Assembly: GCF_003614435.1 (NCBI RefSeq)
Contig: NZ_CP025546.1
Location: forward strand, 1,984,001-2,048,000
Source: Mycobacterium paragordonae
GTDB taxonomy: Bacteria; Actinomycetota; Actinomycetes; Mycobacteriales; Mycobacteriaceae
Direction: 5' to 3'
DNA: 64,000 bases
Shown: in pieces, positions 52,940-63,225 of the stretch
Numbering within the stretch: position 1 is the first letter of the stretch
Layout of the letters: each line of letters opens with the position of its first letter
Translations under genes and position numbers: made by a program
The notes under the pieces: model-generated
What the model was told of the DNA's origin: nothing
The model's input: the letters and a program-made list of their open reading frames with translations, nothing else
Database searches by the model: none

Positions 52940-53585
52940 CAAAGGTAATGAGATGAGCAAGCAGTAGCGGAAAGAACGGCGCCATAAGTGCTTGGTAGAC
53001 AGAGGGATACGTCTCGTAAAGTGGGCTGATCAGGTCTATCCAGAGGCGCAACAGGGGACCGGAGATATAGAGACCGGCAATAAGGGGTCCACCTATCAGG
53101 AACAGCGGTAGCGCGCTATAGAAGTAGTCGGGGTTGGTGAGGTAAAGCTGATCCAGTTGCCCCAACAGAGCCGGGATAGAACTGACAATAAATCCTATGC
53201 GGCGCAATGCCTCACCCAAATAGGAGGAAATGACCGACGGGTCCGCGGCTGCCGTGGCGATCGAGTTCGCTGCGGCAGTCACGGGGTGCAGCAACGACGC
53301 GACGTTGGCGGCCTCGGCCGTGGCGTACGAGCCCGCACTGGCGGTCAGGTGTTCCACGATCTGCTGATGAAATGTCGCCGCTTTCGCGGCCAGCTTTTGG
53401 TATTCCTCGGCATAACCGGAGAACAGCTGCGCGACGCTCGCCGACACCTCGTCGGCGGCCGCCGGCAGCAGCGTTTGAGTCGAGGCCGCCGCGGTCAGGT
53501 GGGCTGCCTCGAGCGTTGAACCGATAGCACCGAGATCCGTTGCCGCCGCCGCGATCTGGTCCGGCACCGCGAATACATGCCCCAT
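52926..53585 (-). CDS. PE-family protein with hydrophobic C-terminal domain
   Basis: A 219-residue PE protein. Residues ~1-95 follow the PE pattern: VFAVPDQIAAAATDLGAIGS, TLEAAHLTAAASTQTLLPAA, ADEVSASVAQLFSGYAEEYQ. The C-terminal ~100 residues are not PGRS but hydrophobic, with likely membrane segments (LPLFLIGGPLIAGLYISGPL and LMAPFFPLLLAHLITFGAFL). PE proteins are substrates of type VII secretion and usually pair with a PPE partner; none is adjacent. PE proteins with this kind of tail suggest a membrane or outer-membrane location. The family points to a slow-growing mycobacterium. A purine repeat precedes the ATG. Confidence 0.85.
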   Translation of the reverse strand: MGHVFAVPDQIAAAATDLGAIGSTLEAAHLTAAASTQTLLPAAADEVSASVAQLFSGYAEEYQKLAAKAATFHQQIVEHLTASAGSYATAEAANVASLLHPVTAAANSIATAAADPSVISSYLGEALRRIGFIVSSIPALLGQLDQLYLTNPDYFYSALPLFLIGGPLIAGLYISGPLLRLWIDLISPLYETYPSVYQALMAPFFPLLLAHLITFGAFL

Positions 53586-53612
53586 CTCTCTGCCTCTCTG
53601 CCTCTCCGCCTC
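53586..53612 (-). repeat. 8-bp purine tandem repeat at the PE ribosome site
   Basis: Read on the coding strand, GCGGAGAG-GCAGAGAG-GCAGAGAG runs directly into the PE start codon at 53585. The three 8-bp units (53586-53609) supply several overlapping Shine-Dalgarno-like words (GGAGAG, AGAGAG). Confidence 0.85.
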
Positions 53613-53723
53613 GTCGCCGCACTGGGAAACCGACGCGCATGAGTCGGTCGCGCACGACCTAGCCTCGCAAGGAACGACTGGCCTGGCTTAGGTACCCGAC
53701 TACTTAATCGGGCTGGCTTCGGG

Positions 53724-54263
53724 CTAGGCGACGGAGCGACCGATCGGCTGCGGCACCCAGCTCTGCAAAACCTTCCGGCCGATCAATTGGCAGCCGTGGG
53801 TGCGCGCCAATTGCTTTGCGGCTGCAGTGAATTCCTGGTTGCTGACCACGATGCTGCGGGTGCAGCCGTGGTGGCGGGCGCCGGCGACCACCTCCTGGAC
53901 GGCCGCGACGCCCACCGGTTTGGCGTAGCGCTTGCATTGCACCGCCACATACCGGCCGTCCTTTTCGGCGATCAGGTCGACGCCGTAGTCGCCGACGGGC
54001 GGGGTGAACGTCACCTGCCAGCCTGCCCGGTCAAGGCGGGTGGCGACGTAGCTTTCGAACGCGACACCGTCCATCGCGTCGATGTCGCGCAGACTCGTCA
54101 CGCGTCCCGCGCGGCGCGGCCACTTCCGGTTGGCCAGCCAGCCTGCCAGCACCACGCACAGCGCCGCCAGGTAGAACGCCAGGACGCCGGCCGCCAGGCT
54201 GTGCTTGATGATGCCGACGACCGCCGCCACGATCAGCGGTATGGCGAGCAGGGCCGCTGTCAT
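53724..54263 (-). CDS. Membrane-anchored Mrr-like nuclease
   Basis: A 179-residue protein. Residues ~1-45 are two hydrophobic segments (LLAIPLIVAAVVGII, GVLAFYLAALCVVLAGWLAN). Residues ~60-175 are a restriction-endonuclease-like Mrr_cat domain: MDGVAFESYVATRLDRAGWQ with a catalytic Glu, GDYGVDLIAEKDG with Asp, and VAVQCKRY giving the QxK-type (D...QxK) site. Mrr-like enzymes cut modified DNA; small membrane versions occur widely in bacteria with unknown role. No methyltransferase or specificity subunit is next to it. Confidence 0.85.
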   Translation of the reverse strand: MTAALLAIPLIVAAVVGIIKHSLAAGVLAFYLAALCVVLAGWLANRKWPRRAGRVTSLRDIDAMDGVAFESYVATRLDRAGWQVTFTPPVGDYGVDLIAEKDGRYVAVQCKRYAKPVGVAAVQEVVAGARHHGCTRSIVVSNQEFTAAAKQLARTHGCQLIGRKVLQSWVPQPIGRSVA

Positions 54264-54439
54264 ACCGGGGTCATGCGTGGGTCGTCAGGGGAGCCGTCTG
54301 CACGACCCGATGATAGGGACGCGTGCCGACAAGCGGTCTTCCGCTCGCACGTGTGCGCGTCGTGAACGAAGCATGAATTGTCAGCTCAGCACGCCTTCGC
54401 AAGTGGCGGCGTCCACCTCGGTTTCGGGACACTGGGCGG

Positions 54440-54856
54440 GTGACGAAAGACCGTAACGATTGCGCCCACCCCCACTTCTTTCGCTCGGTGATCCGCTGGC
54501 TGCAGGCCGGCTATCCCGAAGGCGTGCCCGGGCCCGATCGGGTCCCACTTTTCGCGCTGCTGCGCAGTACGCCCCTGACCTCGGATCAATTGAAAGAGGT
54601 CATCGACAACCTGACCGCCAAGGGATCGCCCGCGGTGGCTGACGGCGTGATCGACGGCAACGAGATCGCCGAATCCATCGCCGGACTGACCCACCGCGAC
54701 CCCGGTCCGGAAAACGTTCGGCGGGTCGCCGCCACGCTCGCCGCCGCCGGCTGGCCGCTGGCCGGCATCGACGTCAGCGAAGTGATCCCCGGCGACGAGG
54801 ACGGCGAAGCGGCCGAAGAAGTGGCGGCACGACTGCGGGCTATCTCACCCGGCTGA
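54440..54856 (+). CDS. DUF3349 protein
   Basis: A 138-residue protein with the DUF3349 pattern seen in mycobacteria: VIRWLQAGYPEGVPGPDRVP followed by LFALLRSTPLTSDQLKEVID, then two helices and an acidic tail. The family forms a small helical bundle of unknown function. It corresponds to the remembered Rv3046c position next to adhC. GTG start at 54440. It converges on adhC with only six bases between. Confidence 0.85.
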   Translation: MTKDRNDCAHPHFFRSVIRWLQAGYPEGVPGPDRVPLFALLRSTPLTSDQLKEVIDNLTAKGSPAVADGVIDGNEIAESIAGLTHRDPGPENVRRVAATLAAAGWPLAGIDVSEVIPGDEDGEAAEEVAARLRAISPG

Positions 54857-54862
54857 ACCGTC

Positions 54863-55903
54863 TCAGAGCGTTGAGATATCGATGACGAAGCGGTAGCGCA
54901 CGTCGCTGGCCAGCACCCGCTCGTAGGCCTCGTTGACGTAATCGGCTGCGATGACCTCGATTTCGGGCGTCACGTTGTGCTCGGCGCAGAAGTCGAGCAT
55001 CTCCTGGGTCTCGGCGATGCCGCCGATGTTCGAACCGGACAGGCTGCGCCGCGCCAGCGCGAGCCCGAATGCGGGCACCTCCATGGGGTGCTCGGGGATG
55101 CCGAGTTCGACCAGGGTGCCGTCCACGTCGAGCAGGTTCAGGTACTGGCCCAGGTCCAGGTTCGCCGAGACGGTGTTGAGGATCAGGTCGAAGCTGCCAC
55201 GCAGTTTCTTGAAGGTGTCCGGGTCGGAGGTCGCGTAGTAATTGCTTGCGCCCAAACGCAATCCGTCTTCCATCTTCTTCAAAGACTGCGACAGCACGCT
55301 CACCTCGCAGCCCATCGCCGCGCCCAGCTTGACGCCCATGTGTCCGAGTCCGCCCAGGCCGATGATGGCCAGCCGGGTGTCCTGGCCGGCTTTCCAGTGC
55401 CGCAGCGGCGAGAACAGCGTGATGCCCGCGCACAACAACGGGGCCGCGGCGTCCAGCGGCAGCGACTCGGGGATGTGCACGACGAAGTTCTCGTCCACCA
55501 CGACGGCCTGGCTGTAGCCGCCCTGCGTCGGGGTGCCGTCCTTGTCGGTGGAGTTGTAGGTGAAGGTGGCGCCCTTCTTGCAGTACTGCTCGAGGCCGGC
55601 CTTACAGCTGCTGCACTGGCCGCACGAGTTCACCATGCAGCCGACGCCGACGTGGTCGCCCACCTTGTGCTTGGTCACCTCGGACCCGACCGCGGTGACG
55701 ACGCCGGCGATCTCGTGGCCCGGCACCACCGGGTAGTTCGGTACGCCCCATTCGGCTTTGACGGTGTGGATGTCGGAGTGGCAAATTCCGGCGAACTTGA
55801 TGTCGATGGCCACATCGTGCGGGCCGGGTTCGCGGCGTTCGATCGTGGTCTTGCTCAGCGGTTCGGTGGCCGACGTCGCGGCATATGCGGAAACAGTGCT
55901 CAT
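54863..55903 (-). CDS. adhC: Zinc-dependent NADP-type alcohol dehydrogenase AdhC
   Basis: A 346-residue medium-chain dehydrogenase of the cinnamyl-alcohol/YahK type. Catalytic Zn ligands lie in AGICHSDIH and VPGHEIAG; structural Zn Cys in [21 protein letters not shown]; the nucleotide motif is [14 protein letters not shown]. It probably reduces aldehydes with NADPH. Three ATG codons occur in a row; the third (55903) gives [20 protein letters not shown], the start that matches the remembered M. tuberculosis AdhC, and has the best spacing from AGAGG. An iron-box-like sequence lies upstream. Confidence 0.94.
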   Translation of the reverse strand: MSTVSAYAATSATEPLSKTTIERREPGPHDVAIDIKFAGICHSDIHTVKAEWGVPNYPVVPGHEIAGVVTAVGSEVTKHKVGDHVGVGCMVNSCGQCSSCKAGLEQYCKKGATFTYNSTDKDGTPTQGGYSQAVVVDENFVVHIPESLPLDAAAPLLCAGITLFSPLRHWKAGQDTRLAIIGLGGLGHMGVKLGAAMGCEVSVLSQSLKKMEDGLRLGASNYYATSDPDTFKKLRGSFDLILNTVSANLDLGQYLNLLDVDGTLVELGIPEHPMEVPAFGLALARRSLSGSNIGGIAETQEMLDFCAEHNVTPEIEVIAADYVNEAYERVLASDVRYRFVIDISTL

Positions 55904-55935
55904 CATCATCCTCTGGGATCTCGTTACGCTCTAAT

Positions 55936-55953
55936 AAAGGTTAGCTAAGTTAA
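55936..55953 (-). promoter_or_regulatory. IdeR-box-like sequence upstream of adhC
   Basis: AAAGGTTAGCTAAGTTAA resembles the IdeR consensus TTAGGTTAGGCTAACCTAA: each half matches 7 of 9 but the centre is one base short. It lies 33 bases before adhC and downstream of fecB. Confidence 0.3.
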
Positions 55954-56028
55954 CGGTCTGCGCGCCAATTCCGGCGGCGTTGCGCTCGTCACTCTCGGTC
56001 GATCGCTGCTCTCAGTTGATCGTCGCTC

Positions 56029-57108
56029 TTAATTAATCGGAGCGTTGACCCAACGCAGATCGTTAACGACGCCGCGGGCGGCGATAATTCCCTCACCGGT
56101 CTGCCAGATCTCGTCGTTGACGATGAAGATCCGGTTGTCGCGGTTGGCGCCGAGCCGGCGCCAGGGGCCGCTGTCCAGCACCGTTGCCGCGCGGTCGGCG
56201 GCGGCGGTGGAGGCGCACGACACATAGACGATGTCGGCGTCGGCCGCGGAGAAGTCCGGGTTCTTGGCCAGGTCGGTGTCGCTGGTGCCGAACTCGAGGT
56301 ACGGCTTGTCGGTGAACCGCTGCGCGGCGGGACGGTCCACGCCGACCGCCTTCAACACGCTGGCGGGAAAGTTGTTGGCCCCATAGACGCGCAGCGTGTT
56401 GGTGGTCAGCTGCACCACCGACACCTGGAAGTGGGGCGCGTCGTGCTTGGCGCCGATATCGGTGGCGCGCTGCCGGAACCCGTTGATCAGCGCGTCGGCG
56501 GCAGCGCCACGGGCCGTCGCGGCGCCGACACCGCGCAGGTTGTCCTCCCAGGCCGCGCCCGGGGCCGCGGTGAACACCGTCGGGGCGATCGCCGCCAGTT
56601 GGGGATACAGCGTCGGCGTCAACGCCACCGACCCGAGAATCAGGTCCGGGTGGGCCGCCGCGATGGCCTGGAGATCCGGTGCATTGCGCGGACCCGCACC
56701 CGGCGCGTCGTGAATCGCCTTGCCCAGGTATGACGGCTGAGCCGAGGATCCGTCGGCCAGTGCCGCGGCGACCACCCGGGATTGCAGGCCGAGCGCGCAC
56801 AGCGAGTCGAGTTGGTCTCCGGAGAGCACCACGATGCGCTGGGGATCGGCGGGCACCTTCGTCTCACCCGGCACGACACCGGCCGCGTTGCGGGCCGGCG
56901 GGGGACCGGGGTCCGGCGCTGCGGCGTCCCGCGCGCACGACTCGTCGGGCTTGCGGTCGTTACCCAGCACCCCGGCACCCGCGATCTGGGTGGTCGGCGT
57001 GACGAGTGAGGACGCCGGTGTTGCCTTATCCGAGCCGCAGGCGGATGTCAGTACCAGCGCGGCCGCCGTCACAGCGCCCAGAGTGGTTCGAATGCCGCCG
57101 GATTGCAC
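56029..57108 (-). CDS. fecB: FecB-type iron/siderophore-binding lipoprotein
   Basis: A 359-residue substrate-binding lipoprotein. AAALVLTSACGSDKATPASS holds lipobox TSAC (Cys24). The class III periplasmic-binding fold is seen in PQRIVVLSGDQLDSLCALGL, HPDLILGSVALTPTLYPQLA and the C-terminal RRLGANRDNRIFIVNDEIWQ. FecB homologues bind ferric siderophores or heme for an ABC importer, whose permease is not adjacent. Length equals that remembered for Rv3044. The gene is in line with adhC, 120 bases apart, and divergent from ctaD. Confidence 0.92.
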   Translation of the reverse strand: MQSGGIRTTLGAVTAAALVLTSACGSDKATPASSLVTPTTQIAGAGVLGNDRKPDESCARDAAAPDPGPPPARNAAGVVPGETKVPADPQRIVVLSGDQLDSLCALGLQSRVVAAALADGSSAQPSYLGKAIHDAPGAGPRNAPDLQAIAAAHPDLILGSVALTPTLYPQLAAIAPTVFTAAPGAAWEDNLRGVGAATARGAAADALINGFRQRATDIGAKHDAPHFQVSVVQLTTNTLRVYGANNFPASVLKAVGVDRPAAQRFTDKPYLEFGTSDTDLAKNPDFSAADADIVYVSCASTAAADRAATVLDSGPWRRLGANRDNRIFIVNDEIWQTGEGIIAARGVVNDLRWVNAPIN

Positions 57109-57195
57109 GCGTCCGACGGTAACATCCGGCCTGCTCAGACCCCGCCGGTCGGGCGTCCGGCGGATACGTGCCGACTCGAATACGACAGTTTGTAG

Positions 57196-59031
<1,836 letters not shown>

Positions 59032-59034
59032 TGA

Positions 59035-60294
<1,260 letters not shown>

Positions 60295-60298
60295 CTGT

Positions 60299-60360
60299 CG
60301 CGAGCAGACACCAAATCGCACTGGAGCGCGCGTTCCGGTGCGATTCCGCGTCTGCTCGCG
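60299..60360. repeat. Dispersed intergenic palindrome, degenerate copy 3
   Basis: The arms CGCGAGCAGAC (60299-60309) and its partner at the right end (60339-60360, containing TGCGATTCCGCGTCTGCTCG) match copies 1 and 2 but with several changes in the left arm. It begins five bases after the serB2 stop and could end transcription. Confidence 0.8.
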
Positions 60361-60386
60361 CTGCTGGCCGCGCCACTATCTGATAA

Positions 60387-60412
60387 ATTCTTCAACTGTT
60401 AAATTGATGAAT
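60387..60412 (+). promoter_or_regulatory. ArsR-type operator of Rv0081-like gene
   Basis: ATTCTTCAA (60387-60395) and TTGATGAAT (60404-60412) form an inverted repeat with one mismatch, the AT-rich pattern bound by ArsR/SmtB repressors. TAAATT at 60384-60389 fits a -10, so binding would block the promoter 15 bases before the GTG at 60428. Confidence 0.7.
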
Positions 60413-60427
60413 CCTTAGTGAGGGTCG

Positions 60428-60772
60428 GTGTCCGAGCCGCTGTACAAGCTGAAGGCCGAGTTCTTCAAGACGCTGGGCCACCCGGCGCGGGTCCGCATCC
60501 TGGAACTGCTGTCGGAACGCGACCACACGGTGGCCGAACTGCTGCCCGAGGTGGGCCTGGAATCGTCGAACCTGTCCCAACAGCTTGCGGTGCTGCGGCG
60601 GGCCGGGGTGGTGACGGCGCGCAAGGACGGCAATTCGGTGATCTACTCGATCACCTCGCCGCTGATCGCCGAATTGATGACGGTGGCCCGTCGGGTGCTG
60701 ACCGGAATGCTGACGGGGCAGGTCGCCATGCTCGAGGATCTGCGCGCCGACGTCCCCACGGCGCGGCGGTAA
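60428..60772 (+). CDS. ArsR-family regulator (Rv0081-like)
   Basis: A 114-residue ArsR protein. The winged helix is FFKTLGHPARVRILELLSER and GLESSNLSQQLAVLRRAGVV, TARKDGNSVIYSI. There is no ELCVC-type metal site. It closely matches the remembered Rv0081 sequence, the hypoxia-linked regulator that heads a formate-hydrogenlyase-like operon in M. tuberculosis. Here the same kind of genes follow directly. An ArsR-type inverted repeat precedes it, suggesting autoregulation. No DosR box consensus was seen upstream. Confidence 0.93.
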   Translation: MSEPLYKLKAEFFKTLGHPARVRILELLSERDHTVAELLPEVGLESSNLSQQLAVLRRAGVVTARKDGNSVIYSITSPLIAELMTVARRVLTGMLTGQVAMLEDLRADVPTARR

Positions 60773-60778
60773 GCGGCG

Positions 60779-61258
60779 ATGACCTGGATCGGCAGGATCC
60801 TGCGACTCGGCCGGGTCGCCGAACCCGCGGGCGAGCGGCCTGCGCCGGCCGCAGCACCGCCGACCGGAGTGGCCGGCTCGTTGCAGGTGCGCCATGTGGA
60901 CGCCGGTTCGTGCAACGGCTGCGAGGTGGAGATCTCGGGGGCGTTCGGCCCGGTATACGACGCCGAGCGGTACGGCGCCCGGCTGGTGGCCTCGCCCCGG
61001 CATGCGGACGCGTTGCTGGTCACCGGCGTGGTGACCCGCAACATGGCACAGCCGTTGCGTAACACCGTGGCGGCGACACCGCTGCCCCGGGTGGTGATCG
61101 CCTGCGGGGACTGTGCGCTCAACCGCGGCGTGTTCGGCGACGCCTACGGGGTGGTCGGAGCGGTCAGCGACGTGATAGCGGTCGACGTCGAGATCCCCGG
61201 TTGCCCGCCTACGCCCGACCAGGTGGTGGCGGCCTTGCGATCGGTGACGGGCAGGTGA
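60779..61258 (+). CDS. NuoB-like [4Fe-4S] subunit (Rv0082-like)
   Basis: A 159-residue small subunit of the complex I/[NiFe]-hydrogenase 20-kDa family. Cluster ligands are in DAGSCNGCEVEI, CGDCALN and GCPPTPDQVV, fitting a proximal 4Fe-4S site. In formate hydrogenlyase (HycG) it sits between the large subunit and the membrane arm. It starts six bases after the ArsR stop and overlaps the next gene by four bases (GTGA), so the operon is translationally coupled. Confidence 0.92.
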   Translation: MTWIGRILRLGRVAEPAGERPAPAAAPPTGVAGSLQVRHVDAGSCNGCEVEISGAFGPVYDAERYGARLVASPRHADALLVTGVVTRNMAQPLRNTVAATPLPRVVIACGDCALNRGVFGDAYGVVGAVSDVIAVDVEIPGCPPTPDQVVAALRSVTGR

Positions 61259-63225
61259 CGGCGACCCTGGTGCCCGAGGCTGCACCGGATACGTTGCAGG
61301 GTAACGGCATTGGCGCGGTCGTGAGCGGGACTGTGACGGCGGCGGTCGGGGTGGCCGGGGCAGTGCTGGGGCTGACCGCGGTATCCGGTTCGCTGCCGGC
61401 GGTGCGACTGCCATGGCTGTTGCCGCTCAGTGGCGTGGATCTTGCCGTCAACCGGGTGGGCGGGTTTTTCATGGCACTGACCGGGGCGGTGGCCGTGGTC
61501 GTTGGTGTTTACAGCATCGGTTACCTGCGTCGCGAGCGACTCGGTGTCGTCCCACAGGTGACGCTGCCGCTGTTCGTCGCGGCGATGCTGCTGGTGCCCG
61601 CGGCCGGTTCGGTGAGCACGTTCCTGCTGGCCTGGGAAGTGATGGCGGTCACCTCGTTGATTCTGCTGGCATCCGATCATGCCCGCGCCGAAGTGCGTTC
61701 TGCCGCGGTCTATTACGCGGTGATGACGCAGCTGGGTTTCGTGGCGATCCTGACCGGCCTGATGGTGGCGGCCGCGGCGGGGGGCACCGAGCGATTCGCC
61801 GGCATCGCCGGAGTCTCCGATTCGACACGCAACGCGGTGTTCCTCTTGACGCTGCTCGGGTTCGGCTCCAAGGCGGGCCTGCTGCCCTTGCACGCCTGGT
61901 TGCCGCGCGCCCATCCCGAAGCACCGAGCCCGGTTTCGGCGCTGATGAGTGCCGCCATGGTCAACCTCGGCGTATACGGGATCATCAGGATCGACTTGCA
62001 GCTGCTGGGGCCGGGCCCGCGGTGGTGGGGCGTGACGCTGCTGGGCGTCGGCGCGGTGTCGGCTATGTACGGGGTGCTGCAGGCTTCGGTGGCCTCGGAT
62101 CTCAAACGGCTGCTTGGCTATTCGACGATCGAGAACATGGGACTGGTCGTCCTGGCGCTGGGGGCCGCGACCCTGCTGTCTGCCTGTGGTGCCCGAGCGG
62201 CTGCGGTGATCGCGATGACGGCGGCGCTGCTGCACCTGATTGCGCACGCCGCGTTCAAGAGCCTCGGTTTCATGGCCGCCGGCTCGGTGCTGGTGGCCAC
62301 CGGTGAACGTGACCTCGACCGGCTGGGCGGACTGGCCCGTCGAATGCCCTCGACGACCGTGCTTTTCGGGGTGGCGGCGCTCGGCGCGTCGGGATTGCCG
62401 CTGGGCGCGGGGTTCGTCAGCGAATGGCTGCTGGTGCAGTCGCTGATTCACGCCCGCCCCGAACACAATTCGTTGCTCGGATTGGTGACACCGGTCGGCG
62501 TCGGCGCAGTGGCACTGACCACGGGGCTGGGCGTGGCGGCGATGGTGAAAGCGTTCGGTACCGGCTTCCTGGCGCGAGCCCGCTCCGCGGGTGCCGTGCG
62601 GGCACGGGAGGCGCCGGTCAGCATGCTCGTCGGCATGGCCGGGGCGGCCGGCGGCTGCGTTGCGCTGGCCATACTGCCGTCGATCGTCACCCCGGCCCTG
62701 CAGTCGGTGCTGGACAGCGTTCCGGCTGCCCGTAACGCCGATCTCAGCGGACTGGGTATCGTGCTGCGGCTGCCCGGGATCGACGGCTCGATGTCGCCCA
62801 TCCTGCTGGCCGCGGCACTGGCCGGCGCCGTGCTGGTGGTGGTGGCCCTGGGCCGATGGGGAGCGCGGCACCGTCCCGAGGCGGTGACATCGCCGTTGTG
62901 GGCCTGCGGCGCAGACGAGCTCACGCCTCGAATGCAATACACCGCAACATCGTTCGCCCAACCGCTGCAACGGGTGTTCGACGACGTGCTGCGCCCCGAT
63001 ACCGGTATCGAGGTGACCCACCTGGAGGAAACCCGCTACCACATCGCGCAAATCGCCTACCGGACCAATGTCTCGGACGCCGTCGAAGACCGGATCTACG
63101 CGCCGGTGCTACGCACCGTCGCCGCCTGTGCGCGGGCAATCCGGAACGCCCACAACGGAAGTGTGCACCTGTATCTGGCCTACGGTGTCCTCGGTGTGTT
63201 GATCGTGTTGGTGGTGGCGCAGTGA
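61255..63225 (+). CDS. NuoL/HycC/HyfB-like membrane subunit (Rv0083-like)
   Basis: A 656-residue antiporter-like membrane subunit with about 14-16 helices. The Proton_antipo_M signature includes VMTQLGFVAILTGLM, GFGSKAGLLPLHAWLPRAHP (conserved Lys and His) and HAAFKSLGFMAAGSVL; conserved charged residues lie mid-membrane. Such subunits couple redox chemistry to ion pumping in complex I and Hyc/Hyf complexes. GTG at 61255 overlaps the upstream stop; a longer frame from 61201 lies inside the previous gene. The stop overlaps the next start. Confidence 0.92.
   Translation: MTATLVPEAAPDTLQGNGIGAVVSGTVTAAVGVAGAVLGLTAVSGSLPAVRLPWLLPLSGVDLAVNRVGGFFMALTGAVAVVVGVYSIGYLRRERLGVVPQVTLPLFVAAMLLVPAAGSVSTFLLAWEVMAVTSLILLASDHARAEVRSAAVYYAVMTQLGFVAILTGLMVAAAAGGTERFAGIAGVSDSTRNAVFLLTLLGFGSKAGLLPLHAWLPRAHPEAPSPVSALMSAAMVNLGVYGIIRIDLQLLGPGPRWWGVTLLGVGAVSAMYGVLQASVASDLKRLLGYSTIENMGLVVLALGAATLLSACGARAAAVIAMTAALLHLIAHAAFKSLGFMAAGSVLVATGERDLDRLGGLARRMPSTTVLFGVAALGASGLPLGAGFVSEWLLVQSLIHARPEHNSLLGLVTPVGVGAVALTTGLGVAAMVKAFGTGFLARARSAGAVRAREAPVSMLVGMAGAAGGCVALAILPSIVTPALQSVLDSVPAARNADLSGLGIVLRLPGIDGSMSPILLAAALAGAVLVVVALGRWGARHRPEAVTSPLWACGADELTPRMQYTATSFAQPLQRVFDDVLRPDTGIEVTHLEETRYHIAQIAYRTNVSDAVEDRIYAPVLRTVAACARAIRNAHNGSVHLYLAYGVLGVLIVLVVAQ

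Noticed and set aside
60295..60427. DosR box upstream of the Rv0081-like gene
   Set aside because: Nothing close to TTSGGGACTWWAGTCCCSAA was seen; only the ArsR-type inverted repeat is supported.
61144..63051. Long reverse-strand open frame of 635 codons
   Set aside because: It mirrors the NuoL-like membrane gene; the hydrophobic forward protein explains the lack of stops.
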